Below are positions 25,510-34,395 of a DNA stretch of 45,104 nucleotides, piece after piece. This DNA is from Nereida ignava (GTDB taxonomy: Bacteria; Pseudomonadota; Alphaproteobacteria; Rhodobacterales; Rhodobacteraceae): contig NZ_CVPC01000001.1 in NCBI RefSeq assembly GCF_001049735.1, positions 1-45,104 of the forward strand, in the 5' to 3' direction. Made by a program: the position numbers and the translations under genes. Each line of letters starts with the position of its first letter. The stretch's first letter is position 1. The notes under the pieces are model-generated. The model ran no database searches and was not told the DNA's origin. It saw only the letters and a program-made list of their open reading frames with translations.

Positions 25510-26259
25510 ATGGCTGGCCACTCAAAATGGGCGAATATTCAGCACCGCAAGGGCCGTCAGGATAAGCTGCGCTCAAAGCTGTTTTCCAAGCTCGCAAAAG
25601 AGATCACTGTGGCCGCCAAAATGGGCGACCCTGATCCAGACAACAACCCGCGCCTGCGTCTTGCGGTGAAAGAAGCCAAATCACAATCGGTTCCCAAGGA
25701 CGTAATTGATCGCGCGATCAAGAAGTCCCAAGGTGGTGATGCGGAAAACTACGATGAGATCCGCTACGAAGGCTACGGCCCAGGTGGCGTTGCTGTGATC
25801 GTGGAGACAATGACCGACAACCGCAACCGCACCGCCAGCACCGTACGTTCAACTTTCACCAAATCAGGTGGCAACTTGGGCGAAACCGGTAGTGTGGGCT
25901 TTATGTTCGACCGCAAAGGCGCGGTTAGCTACCCAGCATCCGTAGGCGACAACGACACAGTTATGATGGCAGCAATTGAAGCCGGTGCCGAAGATGTGGA
26001 AAGCGACGAAGAAGGCCACGTGGTCTATTGCGCCGACACAGATTTGCACGCGGTATCCCAAGCGCTTGAGGCTGAATTGGGCGAGTCAGACAGCACAAAA
26101 CTGATCTGGAAACCCACAACGACGACCGAGCTTGATCTTGAAGGTATGCAAAAGCTGATGCGCCTGATCGAAGCGCTTGAAGACGATGATGACGTGCAAA
26201 CAGTCACCGCCAACTTCGAGGCTAGCGACGAGGTCATGGAGCAACTGGGCAGTGAGTAA
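25510..26259 (+). CDS. yebC: YebC/PmpR-family protein
   Basis: 249 residues, full length for the family, starting [20 protein letters not shown]. Further hallmarks are [46 protein letters not shown] and the acidic C-terminus. YebC proteins were first described as DNA-binding regulators (PmpR) and more recent work ties some members to easing ribosome stalling at proline-rich stretches; which applies here is not visible. GAGGGAGG lies just before the start. A terminator follows, so the gene is monocistronic. Confidence 0.95.
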   Translation: MAGHSKWANIQHRKGRQDKLRSKLFSKLAKEITVAAKMGDPDPDNNPRLRLAVKEAKSQSVPKDVIDRAIKKSQGGDAENYDEIRYEGYGPGGVAVIVETMTDNRNRTASTVRSTFTKSGGNLGETGSVGFMFDRKGAVSYPASVGDNDTVMMAAIEAGAEDVESDEEGHVVYCADTDLHAVSQALEAELGESDSTKLIWKPTTTTELDLEGMQKLMRLIEALEDDDDVQTVTANFEASDEVMEQLGSE

Positions 26260-26287
26260 ACCCAGCTACTAGCTCTGTAAGGTTCTA

Positions 26288-26317
26288 ATGTCGCGGCTCG
26301 GGGTCGCGGCATTTTTT
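26288..26317 (+). terminator. Intrinsic terminator after yebC
   Basis: ATGTCGCG (26288-26295) and CGCGGCAT (26305-26312) pair with one G-T around a 9-nt loop, followed by TTTTTT. It lies 29 bp after yebC and 40 bp before the LysE-type gene, separating the two units. Confidence 0.8.
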
Positions 26318-26356
26318 ATTTGGATATTTTGAACAAAAGAAGAAGAGGGTATGCCC

Positions 26357-26959
26357 ATGGTGAACGGTGCGTTTTTCGCGGGCTATGGTGTTGCTTTGTC
26401 ATTGATCGTGGCGATTGGGGCACAAAATGCTTTGGTGTTGCGCTATGGTGTACGCCGCGAGCATGTCCTGCCGCTGGTGCTGTTCTGCGCAACTTCAGAT
26501 GCCATTTTGATCACAGCAGGTGTCATGGGATTTACAGCCATGACAAATGCGGCACCGTGGGTTGAGCCGCTTTTCACATACGGCGGTGCGGCGTTCTTGA
26601 TCGCCTATGGCGCGCGTAGTTTTCTGTCCGCCTATAAAGGCGGGCAAGCGCTGGTACCATCGGAAGGGCAACGCACCCCGCTGATTGGGGCTTTGGCCGC
26701 GGTGGCTGCCATCACATGGCTAAACCCACACGTGTATCTTGATACAGTCATCCTAATCGGATCGGTGTCAGCGGAATATGATGATAAAATGGCTTTTGGC
26801 ATTGGGGCAATTTTGGCCAGCTTTTCGTTTTTCTTCACTCTCGGATATGGCGCGCGGTTGCTGACGCCTTTCTTTGCCAAGCCGCGCAGTTGGCAAATCT
26901 TGGATGCCGGTGTGGGGCTGTTGATGTGGGCTATTGCGCTTAAGTTGTTGCTGCCATGA
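26357..26959 (+). CDS. LysE/ArgO-family amino-acid exporter
   Basis: 200 residues from the ATG at 26357, spaced 7 bases from GAGGG; an ATG two codons earlier is too close to that site. Six hydrophobic segments, with the family motif VAIGAQNALVLRYGVRREHV at the N-terminus and TWLNPHVYLDTVILIGSV in the middle. This is the ArgO/LysE branch, exporters of basic amino acids. It is the first gene of a four-gene unit (ATGA overlap with the next), ending in choline sulfatase and betaine-aldehyde dehydrogenase, so transport of a related zwitterion or osmolyte is possible; that is inference. Confidence 0.88.
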   Translation: MVNGAFFAGYGVALSLIVAIGAQNALVLRYGVRREHVLPLVLFCATSDAILITAGVMGFTAMTNAAPWVEPLFTYGGAAFLIAYGARSFLSAYKGGQALVPSEGQRTPLIGALAAVAAITWLNPHVYLDTVILIGSVSAEYDDKMAFGIGAILASFSFFFTLGYGARLLTPFFAKPRSWQILDAGVGLLMWAIALKLLLP

Positions 26960-27849
26960 CGCAACCTTCTGCGCGCCGCGGTATTTTCTGGATGGTCGTC
27001 ACGGGTGTAATGTTCGTGACAGTCACGGCGTTGGTCAAATACACGGATGGCCGCGTGCCCGCCGCACAAAGCGCATTTTTGCGGTACCTGCTTGGGTTGG
27101 TGTTCCTGATCCCAATGATCAAGCCGATCCTTGATGCGCATTTGACCAAGCGTCAGTTGGTCCTGTTTTCAGCACGCGGTTTTGTACACACGCTTGCGGT
27201 GATCTGTTGGTTTTATGCAATGACGCGCATCCCTTTGGCCGAGGTCACAGCGATGAATTACCTAGGCCCTGTTTACGTCACCATCGGTGCGGCGCTGTTT
27301 TTGGGTGAAAAGCTTGCCCTGCCGCGCATCGCTGCGATTATCTGTGCGCTGGTTGGCGCACTGATCATTTTGCGCCCCGGATTTCGGGAAGTTGATATTG
27401 GCCATATCGCAATGCTATTTACGGCTTTTGGTTTTGGTGCTGGATATCTTCTGGCCAAACAACTCAGCGGACAGCTTGGACCGGCGGTGATTGTTGGCAT
27501 GCTCTCGATCACGGTGACAATTGGCCTTGCGCCTTTTGCCTATGCAGTCTGGGTGCCGGTCAGTTTTCACGACATCGTTATCTTATTTGGCGTTGCGTGT
27601 TTTGCCACCGCTGGTCACTACACCATGACGCTTGCATTCGCGGTAGCTCCGGTCACCGTGACCCAGCCCGCAACGTTCCTACAGCTTGTCTGGGCAACGC
27701 TTCTGGGGGTTGTGGTTTTTGGCGAGCCTGTTGATGCTTGGGTCGTTTTTGGCGGGTTAGTCATTGTCGCATCCGTCATATTTATCACGTGGCGCGAGGC
27801 ACAAAAAAAGCGCGCCGTCACGCCAGTTACACATGAAACGAAGGTATAA
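26956..27849 (+). CDS. EamA/DMT-family permease
   Basis: 297 residues with ten hydrophobic segments in two EamA repeats (first MVVTGVMFVTVTALVKYTDG to AAIICALVGALIILRPG; second AMLFTAFGFGAGYLLAK to GGLVIVASVIFITW). The conserved VTAMNYLGPVYVTIGAALFL and PATFLQLVWATLLG places are present. The ATG overlaps the LysE-type stop (ATGA) and the stop is 3 bp before betC. Members move metabolites, some import quaternary amines or osmolytes. Its fixed place before betC makes choline-O-sulfate, choline or betaine a reasonable but untested substrate. Confidence 0.85.
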   Translation: MTQPSARRGIFWMVVTGVMFVTVTALVKYTDGRVPAAQSAFLRYLLGLVFLIPMIKPILDAHLTKRQLVLFSARGFVHTLAVICWFYAMTRIPLAEVTAMNYLGPVYVTIGAALFLGEKLALPRIAAIICALVGALIILRPGFREVDIGHIAMLFTAFGFGAGYLLAKQLSGQLGPAVIVGMLSITVTIGLAPFAYAVWVPVSFHDIVILFGVACFATAGHYTMTLAFAVAPVTVTQPATFLQLVWATLLGVVVFGEPVDAWVVFGGLVIVASVIFITWREAQKKRAVTPVTHETKV

Positions 27850-27852
27850 ATA

Positions 27853-29358
27853 ATGAAGCCGAATATCCTAATCCTTATGGTTGACCAGTTGAACGGCACA
27901 CTCTTTCCCGATGGTCCTGCAGAGTGGCTTCATGCACCGAACCTTAAAAAGCTTGCGGCGCGTTCAACCCGTTTCAAAAACGCCTACACGGCAAGCCCGC
28001 TTTGCGCGCCGGGCCGGGCTGCGTTCATGTCGGGGCAGTTGCCTTCCGCCACAGGTGTTTACGACAACGCGGCCGAGTTTCCGTCAAGCGTGCCAACTTA
28101 TGCGCACCATCTGCGCCGCGCTGGCTACCGGACCTGCTTGTCAGGCAAGATGCACTTTGTTGGCCCAGATCAGATGCACGGCTTTGAGGAACGTCTGACC
28201 ACAGACATTTATCCCGCTGATTTCGGCTGGACCCCCGATTACCGCAAACCCGGTGAGCGGATTGATTGGTGGTATCACAACATGGGCTCTGTGACCGGTG
28301 CCGGTGTGGCTGAAACGTCCAACCAAATGGAATATGATGACGAGGTCGCCTATAATGCAAAGACCAAGCTTTACGAGTTTTCCCGTGGGCTTGATGAGCG
28401 TCCGTGGTGCATGACCGTCAGCTTCACGCACCCCCATGACCCTTATGTGGCGCGCAAGAAATATTGGGACCTTTATGAGGATTGTGAGCATCTTGAACCG
28501 GAAATTCCGGCGATGGATTACGAAGATCACGACACCCACTCCAAGCGTATCTTCGATGCGAACGATTGGCGTAGTTTTGACATCACAAAAGAAGATATCC
28601 GCCGCTCGCGCCAAGCGTATTTTGCCAACATCTCGTACCTCGATGACAAAGTTGGTGAGCTGCTTCAGGTACTTGAAGATACCCGCCAAGAAGCGATCAT
28701 CGTCTTCGTTTCAGATCACGGTGATATGCTGGGCGAGCGTGGGTTGTGGTTCAAAATGTCGTTCTATGAAGGGTCGTCGCGGGTGCCCATGATGATCTGT
28801 GCGCCGCAAATGGATGCGGGCCTTCACGAGACCCCCGTTAGCAACATCGACGTATGCCCGACCTTATGTGATCTGGCCGGTGTCAGCATGGATGAGGTCA
28901 TGCCATGGACCGCAGGTCAGTCGCTGGTTCCGATGGGGCAGGGCGTTGAACGGACCGAGCCTGTGGCAATGGAATACGCGGCCGAGGCCTCTTACGCGCC
29001 GCTTGTCTCGTTGCGCTATGGCCCGTGGAAATACAACCGCTGCACCCTTGATGCAGATCAGCTTTTTAACCTTGAAGATGACCCGCACGAACTGACGAAC
29101 TTGGCAGAAGACCCTGCGCATCAAGGCACGTTGCAAACCCTGCGCGCCAAGTCAGAAGCCCGTTGGGACCTTGCCCGTTTTGATGCAGATGTGCGCCACT
29201 CACAGGCCAAACGGTGGGTGGTCTACGAGGCGCTTCGAAACGGCGATTACTACCCTTGGGACTATCAACCGCTTAAGCGCGCATCCGAGCAATACATGCG
29301 CAACCATATGGATCTGAACGTGCTGGAAGAAAGCAAACGCTTCCCGCGCGGCGAGTAA
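27853..29358 (+). CDS. betC: Choline sulfatase
   Basis: 501 residues, the usual BetC length. The sulfatase signature CAPGR at Cys51-Arg55 (CxPxR) supplies the Cys that is oxidised to formylglycine; metal ligands are visible in ILMVDQLNG and [14 protein letters not shown]. Choline-sulfatase features follow, such as [29 protein letters not shown], and the C-terminus [20 protein letters not shown]. The enzyme splits choline-O-sulfate into choline and sulfate in the cytoplasm, giving osmoprotectant precursor, carbon and sulfur. It lies 3 bp after the DMT gene and 10 bp before betB. betI is not adjacent. Confidence 0.95.
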   Translation: MKPNILILMVDQLNGTLFPDGPAEWLHAPNLKKLAARSTRFKNAYTASPLCAPGRAAFMSGQLPSATGVYDNAAEFPSSVPTYAHHLRRAGYRTCLSGKMHFVGPDQMHGFEERLTTDIYPADFGWTPDYRKPGERIDWWYHNMGSVTGAGVAETSNQMEYDDEVAYNAKTKLYEFSRGLDERPWCMTVSFTHPHDPYVARKKYWDLYEDCEHLEPEIPAMDYEDHDTHSKRIFDANDWRSFDITKEDIRRSRQAYFANISYLDDKVGELLQVLEDTRQEAIIVFVSDHGDMLGERGLWFKMSFYEGSSRVPMMICAPQMDAGLHETPVSNIDVCPTLCDLAGVSMDEVMPWTAGQSLVPMGQGVERTEPVAMEYAAEASYAPLVSLRYGPWKYNRCTLDADQLFNLEDDPHELTNLAEDPAHQGTLQTLRAKSEARWDLARFDADVRHSQAKRWVVYEALRNGDYYPWDYQPLKRASEQYMRNHMDLNVLEESKRFPRGE

Positions 29359-29368
29359 GGAGAGCATC

Positions 29369-30820
29369 ATGCAAACCCAACCCAAGGCGAGCCATTTTGT
29401 GGATGGTAAATACCTCGAAGATACTGCGGGCACGCCAATCGACGTGATTTACCCCGCCACTGGCAAAGTGGTGGCCACAGTTCATTCGGCCACGGATGCG
29501 GTGATCGAAGCAGCGGTGCAAAGCGGTATGCGGGCGCAAAAAGCGTGGGCGGCGATGACCGGCACAGAGCGTGGCCGCGTGCTGCGACGGGCCGCTGACA
29601 TCATGCGCGCGCGCAACCACGACCTGTCTGTCCTTGAGACTTATGACACCGGCAAACCCTACTCGGAAACCTCTGTAGCGGATGCCACGTCTGGTGCGGA
29701 CGCGCTTGAGTATTTCGGCGGGCTGGCAGGCTCTTTGACAGGCGAGCACATCCAGCTGGGCGATGATTTCGTCTACACGGTGCGTGAGCCATTGGGGCTT
29801 TGCGTTGGCATTGGCGCGTGGAACTACCCCACGCAGATTGCATGCTGGAAAGGCGCGCCCGCACTGGCCTGCGGCAACGCGATGATCTTCAAACCATCCG
29901 AAACCACACCGCTTTGTGCGTTGAAAGTTGCGGAAATCATGATGGAAGCAGGCGCCCCTGCGGGCCTTTACAATGTGGTCCAAGGCTTGGGCGATGTGGG
30001 GGCTAAACTGGTGGGCGAACCGCGCGTCAACAAAGTGTCGCTGACGGGCTCTGTGCCAACGGGGCGCAAGGTCTACGCGGCCGCTGCGGCGCAGATGAAG
30101 CACGTCACGGTGGAGCTTGGCGGCAAATCCCCCATGATCGTTTTTGAGGACGCTGATATTGAAAACGCCGTAAGTGGCGCAATCTTGGGCAATTTCTATT
30201 CCTCAGGTCAGGTGTGCTCAAACGGCACCCGTGTCTTTGTGCATGCAGACATTCTTGAGCAGTTTCTTGAGCGGCTCTGCGCGCGCCTTGATACGGCAAT
30301 CATCGGTGATCCGATGGACCCTGAAACAACTTTCGGCCCCATGGTCAGCGCTACGCAAATGGAGATCGTCAAAGGCTTCATCGCCAAAGGCGAGGCCGAG
30401 GGCGCGCGTCTGGTCTACGGTGGTAAACAGCTGGACCAAGATGGGTTCTACCTTCAGCCGACTGTGTTCGCGGACGTCACAGATGACATGACAATTGCCC
30501 GCGAGGAAATTTTCGGCCCCGTGATGTCCGTGTTGTCATTCACCTGCGAAGACGAAGTTCTGGCCCGCGCAAATGACACGGAATTCGGGCTGGCCGCAGG
30601 GGTGTTCACCAAAGACATCACCCGTGCGCACCGCGTGGTGAAAGGCTTTGAGGCGGGCACCTGCTACATCAACACCTATAACCTTGCACCTGTTGAGGCC
30701 CCCTTTGGCGGTGCGAAAGCGTCCGGTGTGGGCCGCGAAAACTCGAAAGAGGCGATCAATCATTACTCGGAAGTAAAGACCGTCTACGTGGCAATGGGGG
30801 ACGTTGAGGCCCCGTTTTAA
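29369..30820 (+). CDS. betB: Betaine-aldehyde dehydrogenase
   Basis: 483 residues of the aldehyde dehydrogenase family. Catalytic residues can be placed: Asn152 ([10 protein letters not shown]), Glu249 (TVELGGKSP) and nucleophile Cys283 ([13 protein letters not shown]). [12 protein letters not shown] and [17 protein letters not shown] are typical of BetB, which oxidises betaine aldehyde to glycine betaine with NAD(P)+. GGAG is placed before the ATG and the gene directly follows betC by 10 bp. The enzyme's usual partner, choline dehydrogenase BetA, is not in the window, so the pathway must be completed elsewhere in the genome. Confidence 0.95.
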   Translation: MQTQPKASHFVDGKYLEDTAGTPIDVIYPATGKVVATVHSATDAVIEAAVQSGMRAQKAWAAMTGTERGRVLRRAADIMRARNHDLSVLETYDTGKPYSETSVADATSGADALEYFGGLAGSLTGEHIQLGDDFVYTVREPLGLCVGIGAWNYPTQIACWKGAPALACGNAMIFKPSETTPLCALKVAEIMMEAGAPAGLYNVVQGLGDVGAKLVGEPRVNKVSLTGSVPTGRKVYAAAAAQMKHVTVELGGKSPMIVFEDADIENAVSGAILGNFYSSGQVCSNGTRVFVHADILEQFLERLCARLDTAIIGDPMDPETTFGPMVSATQMEIVKGFIAKGEAEGARLVYGGKQLDQDGFYLQPTVFADVTDDMTIAREEIFGPVMSVLSFTCEDEVLARANDTEFGLAAGVFTKDITRAHRVVKGFEAGTCYINTYNLAPVEAPFGGAKASGVGRENSKEAINHYSEVKTVYVAMGDVEAPF

Positions 30821-30881
30821 ACGGTTAACCTTTCACCCGATTTGACTTGCGCCACGGCGCGTTGGGGCACATCTTAACCAA

Positions 30882-31535
30882 ATGGTAAGATGTGCCTTTT
30901 TTCTTTTCCTGACCCTGTTTTCAGCAACACTTGCTGCGGTTGATCCGTCAGGTGTTATCCGTGTGATTGATGGCGACACCTTCGATGTGGGTGGTGAACG
31001 TGTGCGGTTGCACGGCATTGATGCGGTCGAAGTAGGCCAAACCTGCCGCTCTGCACAGGGCGTGCGGTGGGACTGTGGCACTTATGTCCAAGACGAAGTG
31101 CGCGCCCGTTACCAAGGCCAGCGCGCAACCTGCAAAACCCGTGATGTGGACCGGTATGGCCGGATCGTGGCCAAGTGTTTTGTGGCGGGCCGCGACGTGG
31201 GCGCAGAACTTGTGGCTGATGGATTGGCGCTGGCCTACGTGAAATACTCACGCGATTACGTCACCCTTGAAAAGTCGGCTTCCGTGCAAAACCGCGGCCT
31301 CTGGTCAAGCACCTACGAACGTCCCGCCGTGGCGCGACAACAAGCGGCCCGTGGCCGTGATGCACCGGATCCAAACTGTGCGATCAAAGGCAATATCTCA
31401 AAGAACGGCCGCATCTATCATATGCCCGGCGATCGATTTTACGCGCGCACGGGCATCAACGAAAACCGTGGCGAGCGCTGGTTTTGCTCCGCATCTGAAG
31501 CGCAGCGCGCAGGTTGGCGGCGTGCGGGGCAATGA
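30882..31535 (+). CDS. Secreted thermonuclease-family (SNase-like) protein
   Basis: 217 residues with a signal peptide (CAFFLFLTLFSATLAA), then an SNase-like OB-fold: VIRVIDGDTFDVGGERVRLH, GIDAVEVGQTC and DVDRYGRIVAKCFVAG, LVADGLALAYVKYSRDYVTLE. Asp and Arg residues of the calcium and phosphate site (DGDT, RVRL, DRYGR) are present. Four Cys in the domain may form disulfides. The C-terminal 50 or so residues (CAIKGNISKNGRIYHMPG, then RWFCSASEAQRAGWRRA) form an extra module seen on many Rhodobacterales and other marine nucleases. Likely exported. It converges with pccR; the stops are 7 bp apart. Confidence 0.88.
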   Translation: MVRCAFFLFLTLFSATLAAVDPSGVIRVIDGDTFDVGGERVRLHGIDAVEVGQTCRSAQGVRWDCGTYVQDEVRARYQGQRATCKTRDVDRYGRIVAKCFVAGRDVGAELVADGLALAYVKYSRDYVTLEKSASVQNRGLWSSTYERPAVARQQAARGRDAPDPNCAIKGNISKNGRIYHMPGDRFYARTGINENRGERWFCSASEAQRAGWRRAGQ

Positions 31536-31542
31536 CGGTCGG

Positions 31543-32922
31543 TTACGGGTCCAACGTATAAGGCAGAATTTCACGACTATTTGGGTCCGCGTTCAAGCTG
31601 CGCTCAAGGGGCGGAACGGATCGTTGGTGGCAATTTGACCGCTCACAAATACGACACGACACGCCGATCGGTTCAAACACATGAGGTCCCGAAATATCCA
31701 TTCCGTCGGCGTAAATGATTTGCGGTGCGTGCTGCACTTCGCAGCCAAGGGCAATGGCATAGCGGCGCGTGGGCGCATCAAAAGCACCACCTGATTTACT
31801 GACGTCACGGGCGATGCTGATGTAGCGATGCCCATCAGGGGTTTCGGCCAGTTGGCGCAAGAAACGCCCCGGCGTTTCAAAAGCGCGGTGGACATTCCAA
31901 AGCGGGCAGGCCCCACCGAAACGGGCAAATTGCAACCGTGTAGAGGAGTGACGTTTGGTGATCGTGCCCGCCGGATCAACGCGCACAAAGAAGAACGGAA
32001 TCCCCTTGGCACCGGGCCGCTGCAGGGTGGAAAGCCGGTGTGCGACCTGCTCGATTGAGGCGCCGAAATGCGCAGCCAACCGTTCAAGATCATGGCGCGT
32101 ACTGCGCGCCACATCCAAAAACTCACCGTAGGGCATCATCGCAGCGCCCGCGAAATAATTAGCCAGACCAATCTTGGCGATGTCGCGCGCCTCAGTCGTT
32201 TGAAAGCGGGCCAGGTCAAGGGTCGCTTCAAGCAGCTTGTCGTGGGTCAGTAGGGCAATTTGCACCAGTGCTTGAAAGCGGTAAGTGGCGGGGCTGGCGC
32301 GTTCGGAAATGCGCAAACAGCGCGTGGCCTGATCATAGCGCCGCAACGGGCCTGCGTCCGTGCGCAGCAACATCACACCGATCTCGTCAAATGCCTCATC
32401 CAGGGTCAGTTTACGCAACGCAAAGTTTTCAGCGGCCACATCGACTGCATCAATGTAGTTGTCGCAATAGTGAAAAAAGTCGCGCACTTCTTCCCAAGGC
32501 GACAGGCGCAGCCCCGTGCCATCGCGGCCAAGGGCCTCGTCGAGCGAGGCAAGCCTGTCATGCACTTCGCGGTAGGCTTTGTGTAAATCCAGAAAAGACT
32601 TGGCAAAAGCCGGTGCGTTTGAGCTGATCAGTTGAAGGTCGGGCAGGGGGACTTGATCGGGGAAAACGGGATCGGCCAAGGCCTCGCGGATATCCGTGAC
32701 CATCCTTTCGGCCTCACCCATGGATAGGCCGCGCACGTCATACCCAAACTCGGACGCCAGCGCTAAGACAACTCCCGTCGCAAGAGGACGGTTGTTGTTT
32801 TCCATCTGGTTTAGATAGCTCAAGGACACGCCCAACCGCTCGGCGAAAAGCTTTTGGGTCAGCCCGTGTTTGGTTCGGATGTCGCGTAGCTTTACGCCAG
32901 CGTAGAGTTTTTGCTGTGCCAT
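31543..32922 (-). CDS. pccR: Short-chain acyl-CoA regulator PccR (XRE-IrrE-like ScfR family)
   Basis: 459 residues. An XRE helix-turn-helix (about residues 8-62: LRDIRTKHGLTQKLFAERLG, SLSYLNQMENNNRP) is followed by a central helical/ImmA-IrrE-like part (ANYFAGAAMMPYGEFLDVA) and a C-terminal ligand domain with CPLWNVHRAFETPGRFLRQL and a Cys cluster (SCRICERSNCHQRS). This is the ScfR layout. PccR of Rhodobacter sphaeroides controls propionyl-CoA carboxylase in response to propionate-derived acyl-CoA and recognises TTTGCAAA elements; the gene here lies beside pccB/pccA/mcm and has two perfect TTTGCAAA boxes just before its start. Autoregulation and control of pccB are therefore likely. Confidence 0.92.
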   Translation of the reverse strand: MAQQKLYAGVKLRDIRTKHGLTQKLFAERLGVSLSYLNQMENNNRPLATGVVLALASEFGYDVRGLSMGEAERMVTDIREALADPVFPDQVPLPDLQLISSNAPAFAKSFLDLHKAYREVHDRLASLDEALGRDGTGLRLSPWEEVRDFFHYCDNYIDAVDVAAENFALRKLTLDEAFDEIGVMLLRTDAGPLRRYDQATRCLRISERASPATYRFQALVQIALLTHDKLLEATLDLARFQTTEARDIAKIGLANYFAGAAMMPYGEFLDVARSTRHDLERLAAHFGASIEQVAHRLSTLQRPGAKGIPFFFVRVDPAGTITKRHSSTRLQFARFGGACPLWNVHRAFETPGRFLRQLAETPDGHRYISIARDVSKSGGAFDAPTRRYAIALGCEVQHAPQIIYADGMDISGPHVFEPIGVSCRICERSNCHQRSVPPLERSLNADPNSREILPYTLDP

Positions 32923-32931
32923 CCCGAAACA

Positions 32932-32969
32932 TTTGCAAATACGCTGCGGTTAATCAATGGGTTTGCAAA
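32932..32969. promoter_or_regulatory. Two perfect TTTGCAAA PccR boxes in the pccR leader
   Basis: TTTGCAAA occurs at 32932-32939 and 32962-32969, 30 bp start to start (about three helical turns), in the 48-bp gap between the MFS gene and pccR. The 8-mer is the half of the published PccR element of R. sphaeroides (two copies spaced by 4 bp). The wider spacing here differs. The first box is 10 bp from the pccR start, which suits repression of pccR by its own product. Confidence 0.7.
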
Positions 32970-32970
32970 G

Positions 32971-34191
32971 TTACGCTTGGCGGGTCAATTGGCGCTCTCT
33001 GTGGATTGTGTAGAGGATGCACGCCAGTGCGGCGAACGACGTCAGTATCATGATCCACAGCAGTGGCCATGCGCCGGTCTCTTCATTCAGCATGATACCC
33101 GCCATGGCTGACAACGCAGCACCCCCACCAATCATGATGGCGCTTCCTAGACCAGATGCAGTGCCCGCAAGTTGTGGACGCACGCTTAGCATGCCCGCAG
33201 TGGCGTTGGGGATGACCATGCCGTTGCCCAATCCCACGGTTGTCATGAAGCCGAAAAAGACCAACTCCGTTTGGATGCCCGCCAGAAATGTCAGGAACAA
33301 AAGTGTCATTCCAAGGGTGATCAAAATAGCGCCCACAAGCACCATCATATTCACGCCGACGCGGGCTGCGTATTTGCCCGTGATCCAATTGCCCGCAAAA
33401 TATCCCAACGCTGGCGCGCCAAACAAAAAGCCAAGCATCGCAGGATCAAGGTCAAAAAGGGTCGTGCCCACAAATGGTGCGCCACCAAGGTAGGCGAAAA
33501 ACGCGCCTGATGCGAAGGCAGATGCAAGGCAGTAGCCCCAGAAGCGCTGTGAAAGAAGCAAATGGGGATAGTCGCGGATTTGGGCGCGAAAACTTTGGCC
33601 GGCGCCAAAACGGTCTGCGGGAAGTGTTTCCCCCAGATCCACATAGACGGCGTAAAGCATCGCAACACCAAGCCCGAGGAGTAGCCAGAAATTTGCCTGC
33701 CATCCAAATGCTTGATCCAGCACGCCGCCGATTCCGGGGCCAATCATCGGCACGATCGACATGCCCATAGTCACATATCCGATCATGCTGGCGGCTTGAT
33801 CTGTGGGCACCATGTCGCGGACCACGGCGCGCGACAGCACCAACCCTACGGCCATCACTGCCTGTGCCATGCGCGCGGCCAGAAACCATTCGGTCGTTGG
33901 GGCCACAAGGGTGCCAACCGTTGCCAGACAAAAAAGAGAAAGCCCCCAAAGCAGCACCGGCCGGCGGCCGTATCTGTCAGACAACGGGCCGATGACGATC
34001 TGCAGTGCGGCACTTACCGCAAGATAAAGCGCAACGGACAGCTGCATCACTGCGTAGTCCGCCCCGAAATGTGCCGTCATCGTTGGCAGCGAGGGCAGAA
34101 AGATGTTCATCGTCAGCGCAGAGATGCCTGCAAGCGAGATGAGGGTTGCGATGTGAGGAGCCGTACGCGCTGGCTGCATGGTAAACTTCAT
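32971..34191 (-). CDS. Bcr/CflA-family multidrug efflux MFS transporter
   Basis: 406 residues with 12 hydrophobic segments. The MFS loop motif is GPLSDRYGRRPVLLWG after span 2, and motif C lies in span 5 (MSIVPMIGPGIGGVLDQAFG), typical of proton-drug antiporters of the Bcr/CflA group. The start is the ATG at 34189-34191; an internal ATG four codons later is possible. It is divergent from pccB and upstream of pccR on the same strand. A link to propionate metabolism, such as export of an acid or drug, is not shown. Confidence 0.9.
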   Translation of the reverse strand: MKFTMQPARTAPHIATLISLAGISALTMNIFLPSLPTMTAHFGADYAVMQLSVALYLAVSAALQIVIGPLSDRYGRRPVLLWGLSLFCLATVGTLVAPTTEWFLAARMAQAVMAVGLVLSRAVVRDMVPTDQAASMIGYVTMGMSIVPMIGPGIGGVLDQAFGWQANFWLLLGLGVAMLYAVYVDLGETLPADRFGAGQSFRAQIRDYPHLLLSQRFWGYCLASAFASGAFFAYLGGAPFVGTTLFDLDPAMLGFLFGAPALGYFAGNWITGKYAARVGVNMMVLVGAILITLGMTLLFLTFLAGIQTELVFFGFMTTVGLGNGMVIPNATAGMLSVRPQLAGTASGLGSAIMIGGGAALSAMAGIMLNEETGAWPLLWIMILTSFAALACILYTIHRERQLTRQA

Positions 34192-34240
34192 GACTTTGCT
34201 TTAGCGGGTTTGGGGCAGCAAGGGGAAGCGGTTTCGTATC

Positions 34241-34279
34241 TTTGCAGTTTCGCAATTTGCATATGCTAGTGTATGCAAA
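34241..34279. promoter_or_regulatory. Cluster of TTTGCA half-sites upstream of pccB (probable PccR operator)
   Basis: TTTGCA at 34241 and 34256 and its complement TGCAAA at 34274 form a cluster; TTTGCATA (34256-34263) and TATGCAAA (34272-34279) are a perfect inverted pair with an 8-bp spacer. It lies in the 204-bp divergent gap between the MFS gene and pccB, about 117 bp before the pccB start. The arrangement resembles, but does not equal, the PccR element TTTGCAAA-N4-TTTGCAAA. Confidence 0.6.
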
Positions 34280-34395
34280 CTATGCAGCTTGACGAAATAA
34301 GCCTTCTGTTGGGGCGCGGTTAAGCCTATGGTCAGCGCAACTTTGTGCAGTCGCAGCATTTGTGACACTCCATGCGTTGATAAAGGGGACACCCG

